DNA of 57,474 nt, taken from the NCBI GenBank assembly GCA_033064195.1, contig JARBJD010000408.1:1-57474 (forward strand), given 5' to 3'. The position numbers and the translations under genes are program-made. Shown piece after piece: positions 45,095 through 54,810 of this stretch. Every line of letters begins with the position of its first letter. Positions within the stretch are counted from its first letter, which is position 1. The DNA is from Blattamonas nauphoetae (lineage: Eukaryota; Preaxostyla; Oxymonadida). The notes below the pieces were generated by a model. The model worked only from the letters and a program-made list of their open reading frames with translations, was not told the origin of the DNA and ran no database searches.

Positions 45095-45787
45095 TTAGGA
45101 CGATGAAGATGAAAGATTTTTTGATGAAAACGAAAGCAATGAGAGAGTGGATTGAATTGTCGCGAATACGAAGAGCCAGACGGAATCGAGTCGAGAGAAG
45201 TGCGTATGCTGGACATAAATCGAGATTAGTGGACTCGAGAACGGACGAGTGGATTGAAGGAGAATAATGGAATCCAAGAGATTGAAGAGATCTTGCGATT
45301 TCTGCTCAATTTGGGAATTCTGAGGCGTCGACGAGAGGATCGTGGCGGTTGGAGTCTGATGAATATGATGGTTCTTAAAGTCAGCAATGAGGAGCGACAA
45401 CGTCTGTTGCAGAGAATCCAGGGTGAAAGGGCTGAGTGAAACTTCTGCGGGGCCAGAGGGAGTGACAAGCTGAACATGCTCAGGAAACATGCGGCTTTCA
45501 TCTATTCTTGTGATCTCCTTCAAAAGTGACGTGCGTTTGCATTTCCGCCGAGATTGCTCGATATCCACGCCCAAGGTATTTCTTGATTCAGGAGATCCCT
45601 CCAACGAGAGAAGACTCATCGACTCGGTCACGAGTTCTAGCATCATTTCAATCGTAATTTGATTGGTTTTCCGTCGATTCATATGTATCCGTAAAAGTTT
45701 TGGTGACGATGTCCAAAATGATCGGAATGAGGACGAACAGAGCGGACAACTCGAAGCGTGAGCAATTCCTCCCAAAATGCGATTCAC
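45095..45787 (-). CDS. Possible helical hypothetical protein (exon)
   Basis: An open frame of 230 residues has no ATG at its upper end; the first ATG (MNRRKTNQITIEMM) is about 35 codons in. It holds helical stretches (MMLELVTESMSLLSLEG, LDSLQQTLSLLIADFKNHH, LFNLLDSIILLQS). A second frame at 45648-45935 (INEGFIGDTLYLLKTLIIMH, SALFVLIPIILDIVTKTF) could be a preceding exon, but I cannot find a clean splice joining them. It lies within the hAT-like element. It could be a host gene fragment; family unknown. Confidence 0.35.
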   Translation of the reverse strand: MNRILGGIAHASSCPLCSSSFRSFWTSSPKLLRIHMNRRKTNQITIEMMLELVTESMSLLSLEGSPESRNTLGVDIEQSRRKCKRTSLLKEITRIDESRMFPEHVQLVTPSGPAEVSLSPFTLDSLQQTLSLLIADFKNHHIHQTPTATILSSTPQNSQIEQKSQDLFNLLDSIILLQSTRPFSSPLISIYVQHTHFSRLDSVWLFVFATIQSTLSLLSFSSKNLSSSSS

Positions 45788-46163
45788 GATGCATAATAAT
45801 CAGTGTTTTGAGAAGGTAGAGAGTATCTCCGATAAATCCTTCATTGATGTTGGATGCTTCCAGACTCACAGCAGCTGAGATCTGGAAGAGTTTGTGTTCA
45901 AAACAAGAATCAGCAAATACGTGTTGGGTATTCACAAGAGATGTGAGGGAGATTCGAGTTGAGAGAGAGATTGTTCGTCCGTGAGTATATCAGTTTGTTT
46001 TAAGACAGGTGGAGTCATTTTTTTGTACAAAAATTAACCCACAATGAGAACTTTCGAAATGATGAAGTAAAATTTAGAGGTAATCATTTGAATTTAGACT
46101 TTAATGATGATTCGTACTTGATTCCGAAAAGATGAACACACAAGTTAACTTCGGTTGTTAGAA

Positions 46164-46214
46164 TATGGAGTTGCGGGTTTTCCCGAAGTTGCGTGTTTAT
46201 CCGATGATGTTGAA
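46164..46214 (-). repeat. Dispersed repeat, 3' end, copy 2
   Basis: The sequence tcccgaagttgcgtgtttat and tccgatgatgtt matches 23008-23056. Together with 43753 it would delimit a 2.46-kb nested element. Confidence 0.6.
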
Positions 46215-47845
46215 TCGAGTCAGTGACTCACCCCATAAGACAAATTCAAGAGGAATCCAGACCCAAAACGCTCCCTTTTCAATTTAACATCACTTCTTGA
46301 TTGATCATCACCTTGTTTTCTTGGTTTTTCTTTCTCAAAAATACGTTCACAATCTCCCTTCTCTTTCAATCGCTTTTTATGGTTTATCTTTCACATTTCA
46401 CACTATTTTTTTAGAAATAGACTCATTTTCAGATGAATCAAACGAATTTAGCCACAAGTCATCACTTCACCCCATACTTTTCTGGAGAGTCACTTTGAGT
46501 CACTGATCCGCCCATGCAATCATGCAAATAGTCACCAGACTGACTGGACTGTCCGATCTCCTTTTCAACTGATACTCAGCGCGTGCATTGATCAGGTTTG
46601 GAATTTATTATTTTTACGTTTTTCGCTATTTGACAAAGGGACACCGATTTTGACCATCAGGAATCGCACACCCAAACTGATGATCCGTATAGAAAATAAG
46701 GGTAACACTATCATTTGATACTTCTGTATGCTCTCTTGATCTGCATTAGTCATGTTTGATTCTCAGAACATCTCCAGTCTCTCTTCTTGACCAGCCCAAC
46801 AGAGCACCGTCTCACTCGTAACTATTGACAGTATTGTGTCCTCAACAATCTCAAGGTTGCTCAACAAAGTATTTTAATGAGAATATTGACAATATTCTCT
46901 GCTCAGTCAACGTATCTCACTCAATATTGACAGTGATTGAACTCAACCAAAGATCTCGACAAAATCTTGACTCATGTCAACATCGTTCCTCATTTCTCAA
47001 CAAGAAATGGTATACTGTGAAAAACTTTTGCTTTTGTGGTTCCCCTTCGATGCCCCATCTTTTGCATCTTACTTTTCTTCAATGACCCATTCAGTTTGAT
47101 CTTCGCGGTTTCTCCCCTAATGTACCACTTAATTGCAGCTTTTGTTCATCCTTTTCTCGACTTCTTCGTCTCTCATCTTTCTCTCTTCACGTAGTCTCAC
47201 AAGCTTCGCCAGGCACTCACCATTTCTATCATTGTATGATGAGGAAGAGAAACTGTGCCGGCGATGGAAGAATACAGCTCACTCTTTTCCCAAACATTAC
47301 CCCCACTCTGAAAATAACATCCTCTTCCCTCACAACGTGTCCCTCATCAACACTGAACGATCAGGTGGGAAAATGTCATGATTACTTGTAGACGGTTCAT
47401 CCCCATTTGTTCCATCGAAAGTGTATTCTTATTGTGCAAACCATCACTCTTCATTTCATGTGCAGACAGGTGTGTTCGTCCCACTTCTGTCGCAGATTGG
47501 CCGACAACATTCCTGCCCAGTTTTGGCTCCGAATGTGATGTGAATTGACCGAAATGAGGACTCGAATGAGATGACCATTCGATGAGCCTTATCCTTTGGC
47601 TGTCGTTTCTGTTACTCTCGCCATCTTCAATACGATCCTTTCGACGCAACAACCCACGATCGTCCAAAAGTGATGCTGTGGTGATTGACGTTGTAATATT
47701 CGTCCCGTTGCAAGCAATTCTCGTTTTATCCCTCATTCTTAAGCTTCCTTCGGTTTCACCCATTCACAAGCTTCCTTCGGACCTTCATCCCTCAAACAAT
47801 CGTCTCTTCAGAAATAAAGATCTCTCTCCAAGGAATCTCTGATAC
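46215..47845. other. hAT-like element interior; no gene recognised
   Basis: Contains repeated GAGTCA motifs near 46215-46240 and 46490-46550, and three short copies of a TATTGACA motif at 46820-46940. ORFs at 47133-47381, 47347-47763 and 47582-47842 carry no motif. Confidence 0.4.
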
Positions 47846-47849
47846 TCAA

Positions 47850-48455
47850 ATTTCAGGCCAGATTGAAGAGGCGGAAACATTGCTTGAAGTCGTTACTTCG
47901 TTACTATCACTCAGCAACGTTGAGATCCTCGCCAATGCAGATTTCTCGATTGCTACGCTTCTAGAATCATCACGCATCAAGATTCAGAGTTCTATCCTGG
48001 ACTTTGGAAGGGAATTCACCCAATTCGTCGCTGATAGGGGCAGGATGACACTAATCGACATCATCATCAACGCTCGCCCCGATCCTGGAAGTGATGGACT
48101 TGTCCACGCAGACACCCACCTGACCATGGCCAAGTGTGTCCCACAGAACGTGTTTGTTGGTCTGTCTCCAATATTTGGTCCATGTTCGTCCTCTGTGGAA
48201 ATCTCACTTTCCATCTTCGCTAATATCGACCACGCAGTCCCTCTGCCTTATTCGCCAAGCCCACCTGTTCTCCAACCCTCTTCGATCACATCGCTCAAGG
48301 CACACTCCACAATTCTCACCTCTTCGACGATGGTGAACGTGTTCAACGATATCTTCGCCACAATCACGAATGCTCCGATTTTAGGTGAGGTCGTTGCTTT
48401 CCCACGATGTCCTATGCGAATAACAGACTATCAAATGCGATATGCTCTCAACTAA
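47850..48455 (+). CDS. Possible hypothetical protein (partial gene model)
   Basis: The reading from a tttcag acceptor at about 47852-47857 (QIEEAETLLEVVTSLL) to TAA at 48455 is protein-like: STILDFGREFTQF-type helices, RMTLIDIIINARPDPGSDG, KCVPQNVFVGL. A donor (GTGAGG at about 48383) followed by an acceptor ending atttcag (48548) would extend it into DAGPTRDQSVQLKLLRKDEK. No start is visible and no family is recognised. It lies within the hAT-like element and could be a captured host segment. Confidence 0.3.
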   Translation: MSGQIEEAETLLEVVTSLLSLSNVEILANADFSIATLLESSRIKIQSSILDFGREFTQFVADRGRMTLIDIIINARPDPGSDGLVHADTHLTMAKCVPQNVFVGLSPIFGPCSSSVEISLSIFANIDHAVPLPYSPSPPVLQPSSITSLKAHSTILTSSTMVNVFNDIFATITNAPILGEVVAFPRCPMRITDYQMRYALN

Positions 48456-49660
48456 CACCGAAGAACCTGAAATAACGTGGACGGCTCTCATTCAACAACA
48501 CTCGGTCACCGATGAACACTCCAATCTGGAGTGTGTATTAATTTCAGACGCTGGGCCAACGAGAGATCAGTCTGTCCAGTTGAAGTTGCTGAGAAAAGAT
48601 GAGAAGCAGACAAGCAAACATCATGCCCTATTCCGATCAGATTCTGCAGAAGCACGAACGCTTCGTCCGCTGTCACCTTCGCATTCCCTTTCCTCTCGCT
48701 CGGCGTGTCTCCTCGCTCTCCTTCGGGTGGAGTGTCGAGTGGCTGAGAACTCCCCATTCTGTCTTCGTCGCGAGCGAACTCCCTCGCTCGATACAGGTTG
48801 AACACAAACAGCAGCTGCGACTCGGATTGGGAAGGATACTGTTGTGTGGCGTGCTGGGTGAGGGAGGGCTGTGTCGGCTGGTCGGGAGGAAGGTCGAAAG
48901 GAGAGGCGGGGAGTGTTGGGGTGGCGAAGGAGAGGATGGGAAGGCGGAGCGAGGAAGAAGCGACCATCCCCACAATTCGGAACGGAACCGGCGTACATGG
49001 CTGAGACACAAGACAGAACAGAATCATCGAAGAGAAGAACAATACAAGAACGAGTGAACACAAACACTCTCACTCTCCCTCGTCGACTCCCACACAACCG
49101 CTACTTCTTTCGTCCCTCGCGTTCCTCAGCCACTGCATCATCACCGCTCGGAACGAGTCAGGCCCAATCAGACTGCTATCCACTGTCTTCGTGTGTTTCA
49201 GCCAGCCCAGCATCGGCCTTTGTCTGGCCTCTTCCTTCTTCGTGGCATCGGTACTTTGAACTGTCTTTCAGTCATCCTGTTCGTCGTCGGAATCGTCGTG
49301 AGCGAGTCGACTCCTGCGACCGACTCGAATGTGAGTTTCCGAACGAGGAGAGAGGAGGGAGCGATGGGACGAGGTGAGCGTGTCTCCGAATGATTGAGAC
49401 GAAGAAGAGCGAGGAGAAAAGAGCAGAGACGGGCGATTCTCTTCTTCGTCCTCGTCGTCCTTCGAGACGAAGTGGAGATGCGTAGGACTCAGAAAGACGT
49501 CGAATGAGACATTCACTGAGAAGAAGGAGAGGAGAGGAGAGAGAGCGAAGGAAGGAGAAGGACAAACGAAGGAAGGCGGAGAACAGACTGTAGATTTCTG
49601 TATTTTCGTCACATTCACAATAACCACCAAGATTCACTTTCCTTTCTCATTCATCAGTCA
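48456..49660. other. GC-rich stretch with overlapping ORFs, no clear gene
   Basis: The region is GC-richer than its surroundings, so ORFs overlap on both strands. The best is minus-strand 48506-49063, whose part NAKVTADEAFVLLQNLIGIG looks protein-like, and plus 49193-49393 has a hydrophobic run (LSVILFVVGIVV). None has a clean start, end and composition together. Confidence 0.35.
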
Positions 49661-49999
49661 AGGAAGTTTTCTCTCAAAATTTCACTCGATCTCCTGTTTT
49701 CATTTGCATATTTTCCATGAATATGTCAGGGTTGTTGTCTGGAGACTCGATCGTTGTGACTCGCCCATGAGGCATAATTTTGATCATTTCGAATTCCTCA
49801 CTCAACGATTTGTCGGATTTCCTTTCAAAAAAGTATGAAAAGAGTACATAATGTGCTCAAACATCTACTGAACCGATCTTGTCACAAATCCACACATTTA
49901 TTCACTCAATCATGGGCCAAATCGAGTCAGTCCTTAAAAGTTGAGTCAGGTGACTGGTGCCCATGCCTAGACTATTATTTCGTGAAGTGAGTAAAATAA

Positions 50000-50395
50000 A
50001 TGACAATGCCTCCATGGAGAGAAATGGTGAACCTCGAACAAGCTCGGTTCGAAAGATTCAAAAAAACCAAGATTCTGAAAATACACGAACTAGAGTTCAA
50101 GATCAATAATTTCTTCCTCTTGTCAATCATGAAAGATGTGAACTGCTCTTTTCTGGAATGCATGAAAAAAAGAAGAGGTTTTGGAGTGTCCAATGTGAGA
50201 AAGGAGGAAGAAAAACAGTACTTTCGTAAATTTTTCAATAAATACACTCAACAAAATCAATTTTTTTACCCTGATATTTTGTTGAGCGAAAAATCGCATG
50301 TTTCACAATTTCCCAGATACTCCCACTTTTTGTCTCATTTGATTAGAAAATTCATTTCTCCTAAAGAAACTTTGCTGTGGAAAATTTTATCGTAA
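50000..50395 (+). CDS. Hypothetical small basic protein
   Basis: An open frame of 131 residues from the ATG at 50000 (MTMPPWREMVN) to TAA. Rich in Lys, Phe and Arg (FKKTKILKIHELEFKINNFF), in DNA that turns AT-rich exactly after the right end of the hAT-like element. No motif or hydrophobic segment. The composition could simply reflect an AT-rich random frame, so support is weak. Confidence 0.25.
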   Translation: MTMPPWREMVNLEQARFERFKKTKILKIHELEFKINNFFLLSIMKDVNCSFLECMKKRRGFGVSNVRKEEEKQYFRKFFNKYTQQNQFFYPDILLSEKSHVSQFPRYSHFLSHLIRKFISPKETLLWKILS

Positions 50396-50864
50396 TTGGT
50401 TCACAGGTTGTGATGATACGCCAAAACACATGAAAAAGCGGTCGAAAAGCGGGATGTTGAGGTTTCGTCGGGTTCTCGTGAGAGAAAATGCAAAAATGTT
50501 TGTCTTTTCTAAGATTGACCAATATTGGGTTTTCAAGAAAATAGTATTTTTCGTTGACCGTGGTTTGACAACCCGTCCAAATTGGAAAACCCATCCACCG
50601 ATGAATTGGACACAAATTGTTTGTCTGAATATTTGATTATTGACCTTTGTTTTGTTCTCCTTTCTGAATCATTGATAAATTTCGATTTGTTGAAATATAT
50701 AGAAATGAAAATTAATCTTTTTCTTAAAATTGACTTCGAACGGAGGGATCTTCAGTAACTTTTGTTCATCCCATTTCTCGTAAAATATCGAGTAGTAATT
50801 TTGTCCACTTCGTTCTGGGCTTCTTGGTTGCTCAGAGTCGCTTGCTCAAAGTTAACTTCGAAGT

Positions 50865-52000
50865 TTAGCATTCTTCATTCATCTTCATCCTCTCTATCGA
50901 CGGTGCTGACGTCAGAAGGATTCCGCCATTGACGATAGAACGAATCCCAGAATACGAACGGTCACCATTTTGACTTGGATTGTCTAGAAGTCTCTGGAGT
51001 AGATGAGAAACATCGCGATCCAAGATTCCACAGCGCTGAAACGATAAGGAGATGGTGTCGATCGTGAAAGGCTTCTGACAGGCGAGTGGAAGAGCAGAAA
51101 CAATCGCAGTACGATGTGCCTGTTGAGAGAACTCCCAAGGGGATGTATAGTATTCTTCGAATGGATTCGTTAGTGATTGGGAGGTTTTATCGTCGAGGGG
51201 TTGGGTGAGATTTGGTATGTTTGGATGGAGAGTTTGCAGTTGGATTTTGTTCAAATTACATATAACAGCGATATTTAAGGACGAGTGTGAACTATTGGTA
51301 TCGAGAAGAAGCAATGCCCACATGTCTGTGAACTTCAGTGTTTCTCTTTAGTGTTGATTGCTGGGATGATTGTACCTGCCAGAATGCGGCGAAAGACGTA
51401 ACGATTAATTTACCCATTTCCCCAACAATACTGGACACGATGATTTGTGCGATGTGAATTTAAGGCACTTGGGTCAGAATTTTGACATCATTCAAAAGTC
51501 CGAAGACCAACATTCAAAACCAATCTCCTCTCATGGTTGAGAAATGAATCGACCTTTCTCTAGAATTGGTGGATGACATGATTGAACAATCTTTCGAGGT
51601 CTTAGATCAAGCTGCGACAAGAGTGATTAATTGCTTGTTTTGTTTGTGAGTGTCGAACTTTGAATGATGTCAAAAATTCTGACCTACTTGGCTGAGTCTT
51701 CAGAGGGGAAACGAGTACATGAGGCAAATGTGAACCGTCTGCACATACTGTACATGCCAGCGTGACATTATGTATCACTTGAACTCGTGAATCTTGGATG
51801 GTTGAGATAACTGTTTCGTCGTAATCGAAAATAAATGCGTTTGGTAGGCAGAATTCATTACTCACAGTTTTCATACGAGTCATTCACTCGTGCATGTTTT
51901 GCTGGTTGCTTGCAGTCATTTCTGGCGCATCCTAGCAATTCCCTACCCAGCTGCCATCGAGTTCGGATCAGCCTCGTTTTGGATGACAAGATCCAACCAA
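50865..52000 (-). pseudogene. Relic of a pogo-like (DDE_1) transposase
   Basis: Two separated pieces share one family. The upper piece (51883-51692) reads NEFCLPNAFIFDYDETVIST and TLACTVCADGSHLPHVLV, the first-Asp region of pogo/Tigger/Jerky transposases. The lower piece (51323-50865) reads MWALLLLDTNSSHSSLN, the second Asp, then IPNLTQPLDD, the third Asp, 35 residues later (DD35D). A 213-bp MITE sits between the pieces, and stops interrupt the part above 51883 and the stretch just below the MITE. N-terminal CENP-B/HTH sequences are not recognisable. An old, dead DNA transposon; the C-terminal piece alone still looks like a 152-codon ORF. Confidence 0.75.
51473..51685. mobile_element. 213-bp MITE inside the pogo relic
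   Basis: The left end GTCAGAATTTTGACATCATT and the right end are inverted copies over about 26 bp, and ACTTGG occurs at both edges (51467-51472 and 51686-51691) as a probable 6-bp target duplication. The insert has no coding capacity and splits the transposase reading. Confidence 0.75.
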
Positions 52001-52640
52001 TATGGTTTGTTTAAAAAGTGTAAAGATTGACAAAGACCTTCTTTCTTCAGCTCATCATGTTCATTCAGCCAGGATTGAAAACTGTCAAGTTCTTCGGGAG
52101 GGACTTTGGATGGATGTCATTGTTGTTGAAATGGCCGCTTTAGTTTCATTGCCGCTCTTGCTCTTGAGAGTGAACAACAATGAATCCCTGTGATAGTTCG
52201 GAAAATCCCTGGCAGACTTTTCTTTTTCTCTCCAAGCTTCAACAACGTCAGAAGTTGATTTTTGTATTTCTATCTTGTTCATTTTTAAATACACAAAATT
52301 TCTTGTTAAATTTGTTTTCCATTTGTGAGTCCCACTTTTTGGTCCAACGTTCTAGAAGGAGATAGAGAAAGAGTGAGAACAAAAGTACAATGAACATTCC
52401 GAAGGTGATATGAGTAGTATAGAAGGCGAATGTGGAACCACGTTGGCAAAGACACCACTTCTATAGCTTTTTCTCCATGCCGATTGACAATTCAGAAAAT
52501 ACTTGGAGTAAAAGTCATTTTCATTTCAGAAAGTTGTCAATCTTAGAGAAATATTCTCTTCCAGAGTTCAGTTACTTCAAACTTTCAAGTTGAAGCAAAA
52601 TTTCGAAAATTTCCAAAATGCAAAACCTTGATTTTGGCGG
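52001..52640. other. AT-rich stretch; nothing recognised
   Basis: Only short ORFs on either strand. No repeat or gene seen. Confidence 0.4.
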
Positions 52641-52659
52641 AAGCTGGTGTATTTTTTCA

Positions 52660-52888
52660 AGGTTCCGAAGGTTGCGACCCTTCTCATCGGTCCCTTTTAG
52701 ACCGGCATCGGAACTCATTTTATCGGTTTGAGTTCCGAGACGTACGTTGGTCTTGCCAAGGGCCTAGACCATGCCAAAGGGCAGTGATATGTGAAATTAA
52801 ATGCTTCCGCCAGGAATTGAACCTAGGACCTTCAGCTTAGTAGTAGTAGTGCGTGCACTCACCATTACCACTAGACTATCCGGTCCTG
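52660..52888 (-). mobile_element. tRNA-derived SINE-like sequence
   Basis: On the minus strand from 52888 an A box (TAGTCTAGTGGT) and a B box (GGTTCAATTCC) are spaced as in a tRNA, with a proper T arm (CTAGG TTCAATT CCTGG). The acceptor strands do not pair and the anticodon arm is replaced by a CTACTACTACT run. About 145 bases of unrelated sequence follow, including a GGAACTC/GAGTTCC stem. This is the layout of a SINE with a tRNA head and a body, not of a working tRNA. Confidence 0.5.
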
Positions 52889-52983
52889 AAATTATCCCGG
52901 AAAATCAGAAACTTTATACCCGAAAAAAGACACTATAGCAGATTTAAAATTTGAAAACTTTGTCAATAAATTCAATATATAGC

Positions 52984-53215
52984 AAAATCGCTCCCGTGAA
53001 AAGTCATGCTTTTAACGAGGGTAACAAGTGGCCAAGAATTAAGATTTAGCAGATCGCTCCCGTGAAAAAGGCATGCTTTTAATCGGGGGTAAAAAAGTTA
53101 AAAAGGAAAATCTAACTAATTTTGAAAAATCGCTGACGAGAAAAGTCGTGCTTTTTAACGGGGGTAAAAAAGTCGTTCCCGTGATAAATCCATGCTTTTT
53201 AACGAGGGAGATAGG
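52984..53215. repeat. Four imperfect hairpin repeats
   Basis: Four units of the form cgctcccgtgaaaagtcatg / cttttaacgagggta start near 52989, 53050, 53126 and 53171. Each pairs a CCCGT-type arm with ACG(A)GGG, and an inner AAAAG with CTTTT, with 4-5 bases in the loop. Arms differ between copies but pairing is mostly kept. They lie just left of the tRNA-like sequence and the virus-like element. Confidence 0.65.
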
Positions 53216-53289
53216 TAGACGATAAAAGGAATATATAGCAGATCTGAACATTCGAGGTATAAGGCACAGGTCGAAACTAACATTTTCAG

Positions 53290-53365
53290 GAGCTAGTAGC
53301 TCAGTGGGTATGTTCCAGTGTCCACCCGTTTCTAGGGGTGGTTCGATTCAGGCGAGGGGCAATCT
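53290..53365 (+). repeat. tRNA-like sequence with A/B boxes
   Basis: The plus strand has TAGCTCAGTGGGTA (A box) and GGTTCGATTCA (B box) about 35 bases apart. D, T and acceptor stems do not pair well, so it is a decayed tRNA or a SINE head. It runs directly into an A-rich tail made of ttcaaaa repeats. Confidence 0.45.
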
Positions 53366-53560
53366 TAATTTCAAAAAATGAAAAAGTTTCAAAATACCAA
53401 AACAATTTCAAAATTTAAAAAATTCAAAATTCAAAAAAAAAATTTCAAAAAAAAAATACTTAGGAAAATTTCAAAAATTTCAAAAAATTCAAAAATTCAA
53501 AAAATTCAAAAAATTCAAAAAATTCAAAAATTCAAAAATTCAAAATTCAAAATTTCCAAA
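53366..53560. repeat. A-rich ttcaaaa simple repeat
   Basis: A low-complexity tract of aattcaaaa-type units about 190 bp long. The 69-codon ORF through it is an artefact. Confidence 0.85.
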
Positions 53561-53570
53561 AAGTTGAAGT

Positions 53571-53838
53571 ATGATACCTCGACGTAATTTCCCTTGATAC
53601 TCAGGCAAAATGGTGCCCTCGTGGCTAATGCGTAGAACGAATTGAAGGTTGGATTGGAGCGGGACGAGCTGGGAGGCTGTCCCCGGGGTTCACTGTGGGC
53701 ATCACTTGAATGTGACCGTAAATCATGCCCCCAATACCTTAGCCCTTCAAGGAATTCGCCAGCAGTAGTCATTGAGTAGGATCATGATAGAGTGATCCCC
53801 AAAGGAGTATCGGGTTGTCCTACGGTAAAATCATACAA
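53571..53838 (+). ncRNA. Structured repeat, copy 1 (candidate RNA)
   Basis: The first of three related units. Invariant blocks are GATACTCAGGCAAAATGGTG, GCGTAGAACGAATTGAAGGT, CCCCGGGGTTCA, GACCGTAAATCATGCCC and CCCCAAAGGAGTATCGG. The variable hairpin before CCCCGGGG is GGGAC..AGC/GCT.GTCCC; the second is TCAC/GTGA. The outer stem GTAGGA/TCCTAC closes the 3' part. ORFs through it are interrupted in the other copies by length changes not divisible by three, which argues for a non-coding role. Confidence 0.55.
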
Positions 53839-53908
53839 AAACTTGATAAAGGAAATGATGAACGATTGAACGATGAAGGCTTGAATGATTGAATTTCAAG
53901 TTGAAAAA

Positions 53909-54190
53909 TGATACCTCGACGTAATTTCCCTTGATACTCAGGCAAAATGGTGCCCTCGTGACTAATGCGTAGAACGAATTGAAGGTTGAATTGGAGACGG
54001 TGGATTTCTAGGAATCCGCCCCGGGGTTCATGTTGGCTTCAGATTCTCTATAGAGAGTTTGACCGTAAATCATGCCCACCCAAGTCTTAACCCTTCAAGG
54101 AATTCGCCAGCAGTAGTCATTGAGTAGGATCACGATAGAATGATCCCCAAAGGAGTATCGGGTTGTCCTACGGTACAATCATACAAACTT
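53909..54190 (+). ncRNA. Structured repeat, copy 2 (candidate RNA)
   Basis: The same blocks as copy 1. The first variable hairpin is GGTGGATT/AATCCGCC (8 bp), unlike copy 1 in sequence; the second is TCAGATTCTC/GAGAGTTTGA with a TATA loop (10 bp). It precedes the ORF at 54374 by about 185 bases in the same orientation. Confidence 0.55.
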
Positions 54191-54373
54191 GAAAAATTGA
54201 ATGATGAATGATTGAATGATTGAAAAATGAATGAATGAAAAAATGAAACTAGGAAGAAAGAAACAAAAAGAAAGAAGCAAAATGAAAGCTGGCACAACAA
54301 GGAACAAAAATAAAAACTCTCAACACCTCACTTCACATTTCATTTTTATTTTTGATTTTTTAATTTGTATTAA

Positions 54374-54715
54374 ATGACAACAGTGAATACTACTTATGTC
54401 TCGCTAAAGACTTCGAACCCTCCAAAGGGGAGCGAAAAACGTCGAACAGAAGCCAAGCATGCTTTGATTCAGTCAATGAAAGAAGAGAACTGTGAACTTG
54501 TCTCTGAATATGTCAGACACAATATCCCAGTCATCTATGTTCATGAAGGTGTTGAGTGGAGAATAAAACCAAAGTTGTGGAATCAAGGTAACAGACCACA
54601 CATGTCACAACGTCGACACTATACACAATCATTTGTGGAGAATGAACTGAGGAAGTACAACTGTGAGCTCGTTGGTGAGTACAAGCAGGTTCCTGTTCCT
54701 ACAGAGATGTTTTAG
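54374..54715 (+). CDS. Small protein with two short repeats, virus-like element
   Basis: 113 residues from the ATG at 54374 (MTTVNTTYVS) to TAG. Two related segments occur: NCELVSEYVRHNIPVIYVHE with a following VEWRIKPKLWNQGN, and KYNCELVGEYKQVPVPTEMF. This resembles the short treble-clef-like repeats (L-x-S-E-Y...) found in endonuclease-linked proteins of large DNA viruses and related elements, but the usual Cys pairs are scarce, so the match is only suggestive. It is basic overall and lies between structured repeats 2 and 3. The gene looks whole. Confidence 0.5.
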   Translation: MTTVNTTYVSLKTSNPPKGSEKRRTEAKHALIQSMKEENCELVSEYVRHNIPVIYVHEGVEWRIKPKLWNQGNRPHMSQRRHYTQSFVENELRKYNCELVGEYKQVPVPTEMF

Positions 54716-54810
54716 GGGTGTTCAGAGTGTTCACAAAATTAACGCTGATTTTTTTTATTTGATTTTTTTATTTTGCATATGAAGAGTAGGTCCAGTTAGT
54801 GCAAGTGTGA

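Larger units (their letters stand above)
43700..49969. mobile_element. hAT-like element, 6.27 kb, with 8-bp target duplications
   Basis: The ends are TAGGCATGGGCAACAGTC (left) and the inverse of TAGGCATGGGCACCAGTC (right), a hAT-style GGGCA terminus. GACTATTA flanks both sides (43692-43699 and 49970-49977). Both subterminal arms have repeated GAGTCA/CAGTCA motifs. I recognise no hAT transposase, BED zinc finger or hATC dimerisation motif inside. It contains the dispersed repeat pair (43753 and 46214), a 28-bp minisatellite and host-like ORFs (45095-45935, 47850-48600), so it may be a large non-autonomous carrier. Confidence 0.8.

Noticed and set aside
47880-48455. hAT transposase for the 6.27-kb element
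   Set aside because: No BED finger, catalytic or hATC motif is visible in any frame.
52803-52888. Functional tRNA gene
   Set aside because: The acceptor stem does not pair and the anticodon arm is a simple repeat.
53290-53365. Second functional tRNA gene
   Set aside because: D, T and acceptor stems have several mismatches; only the promoter-like boxes are kept.
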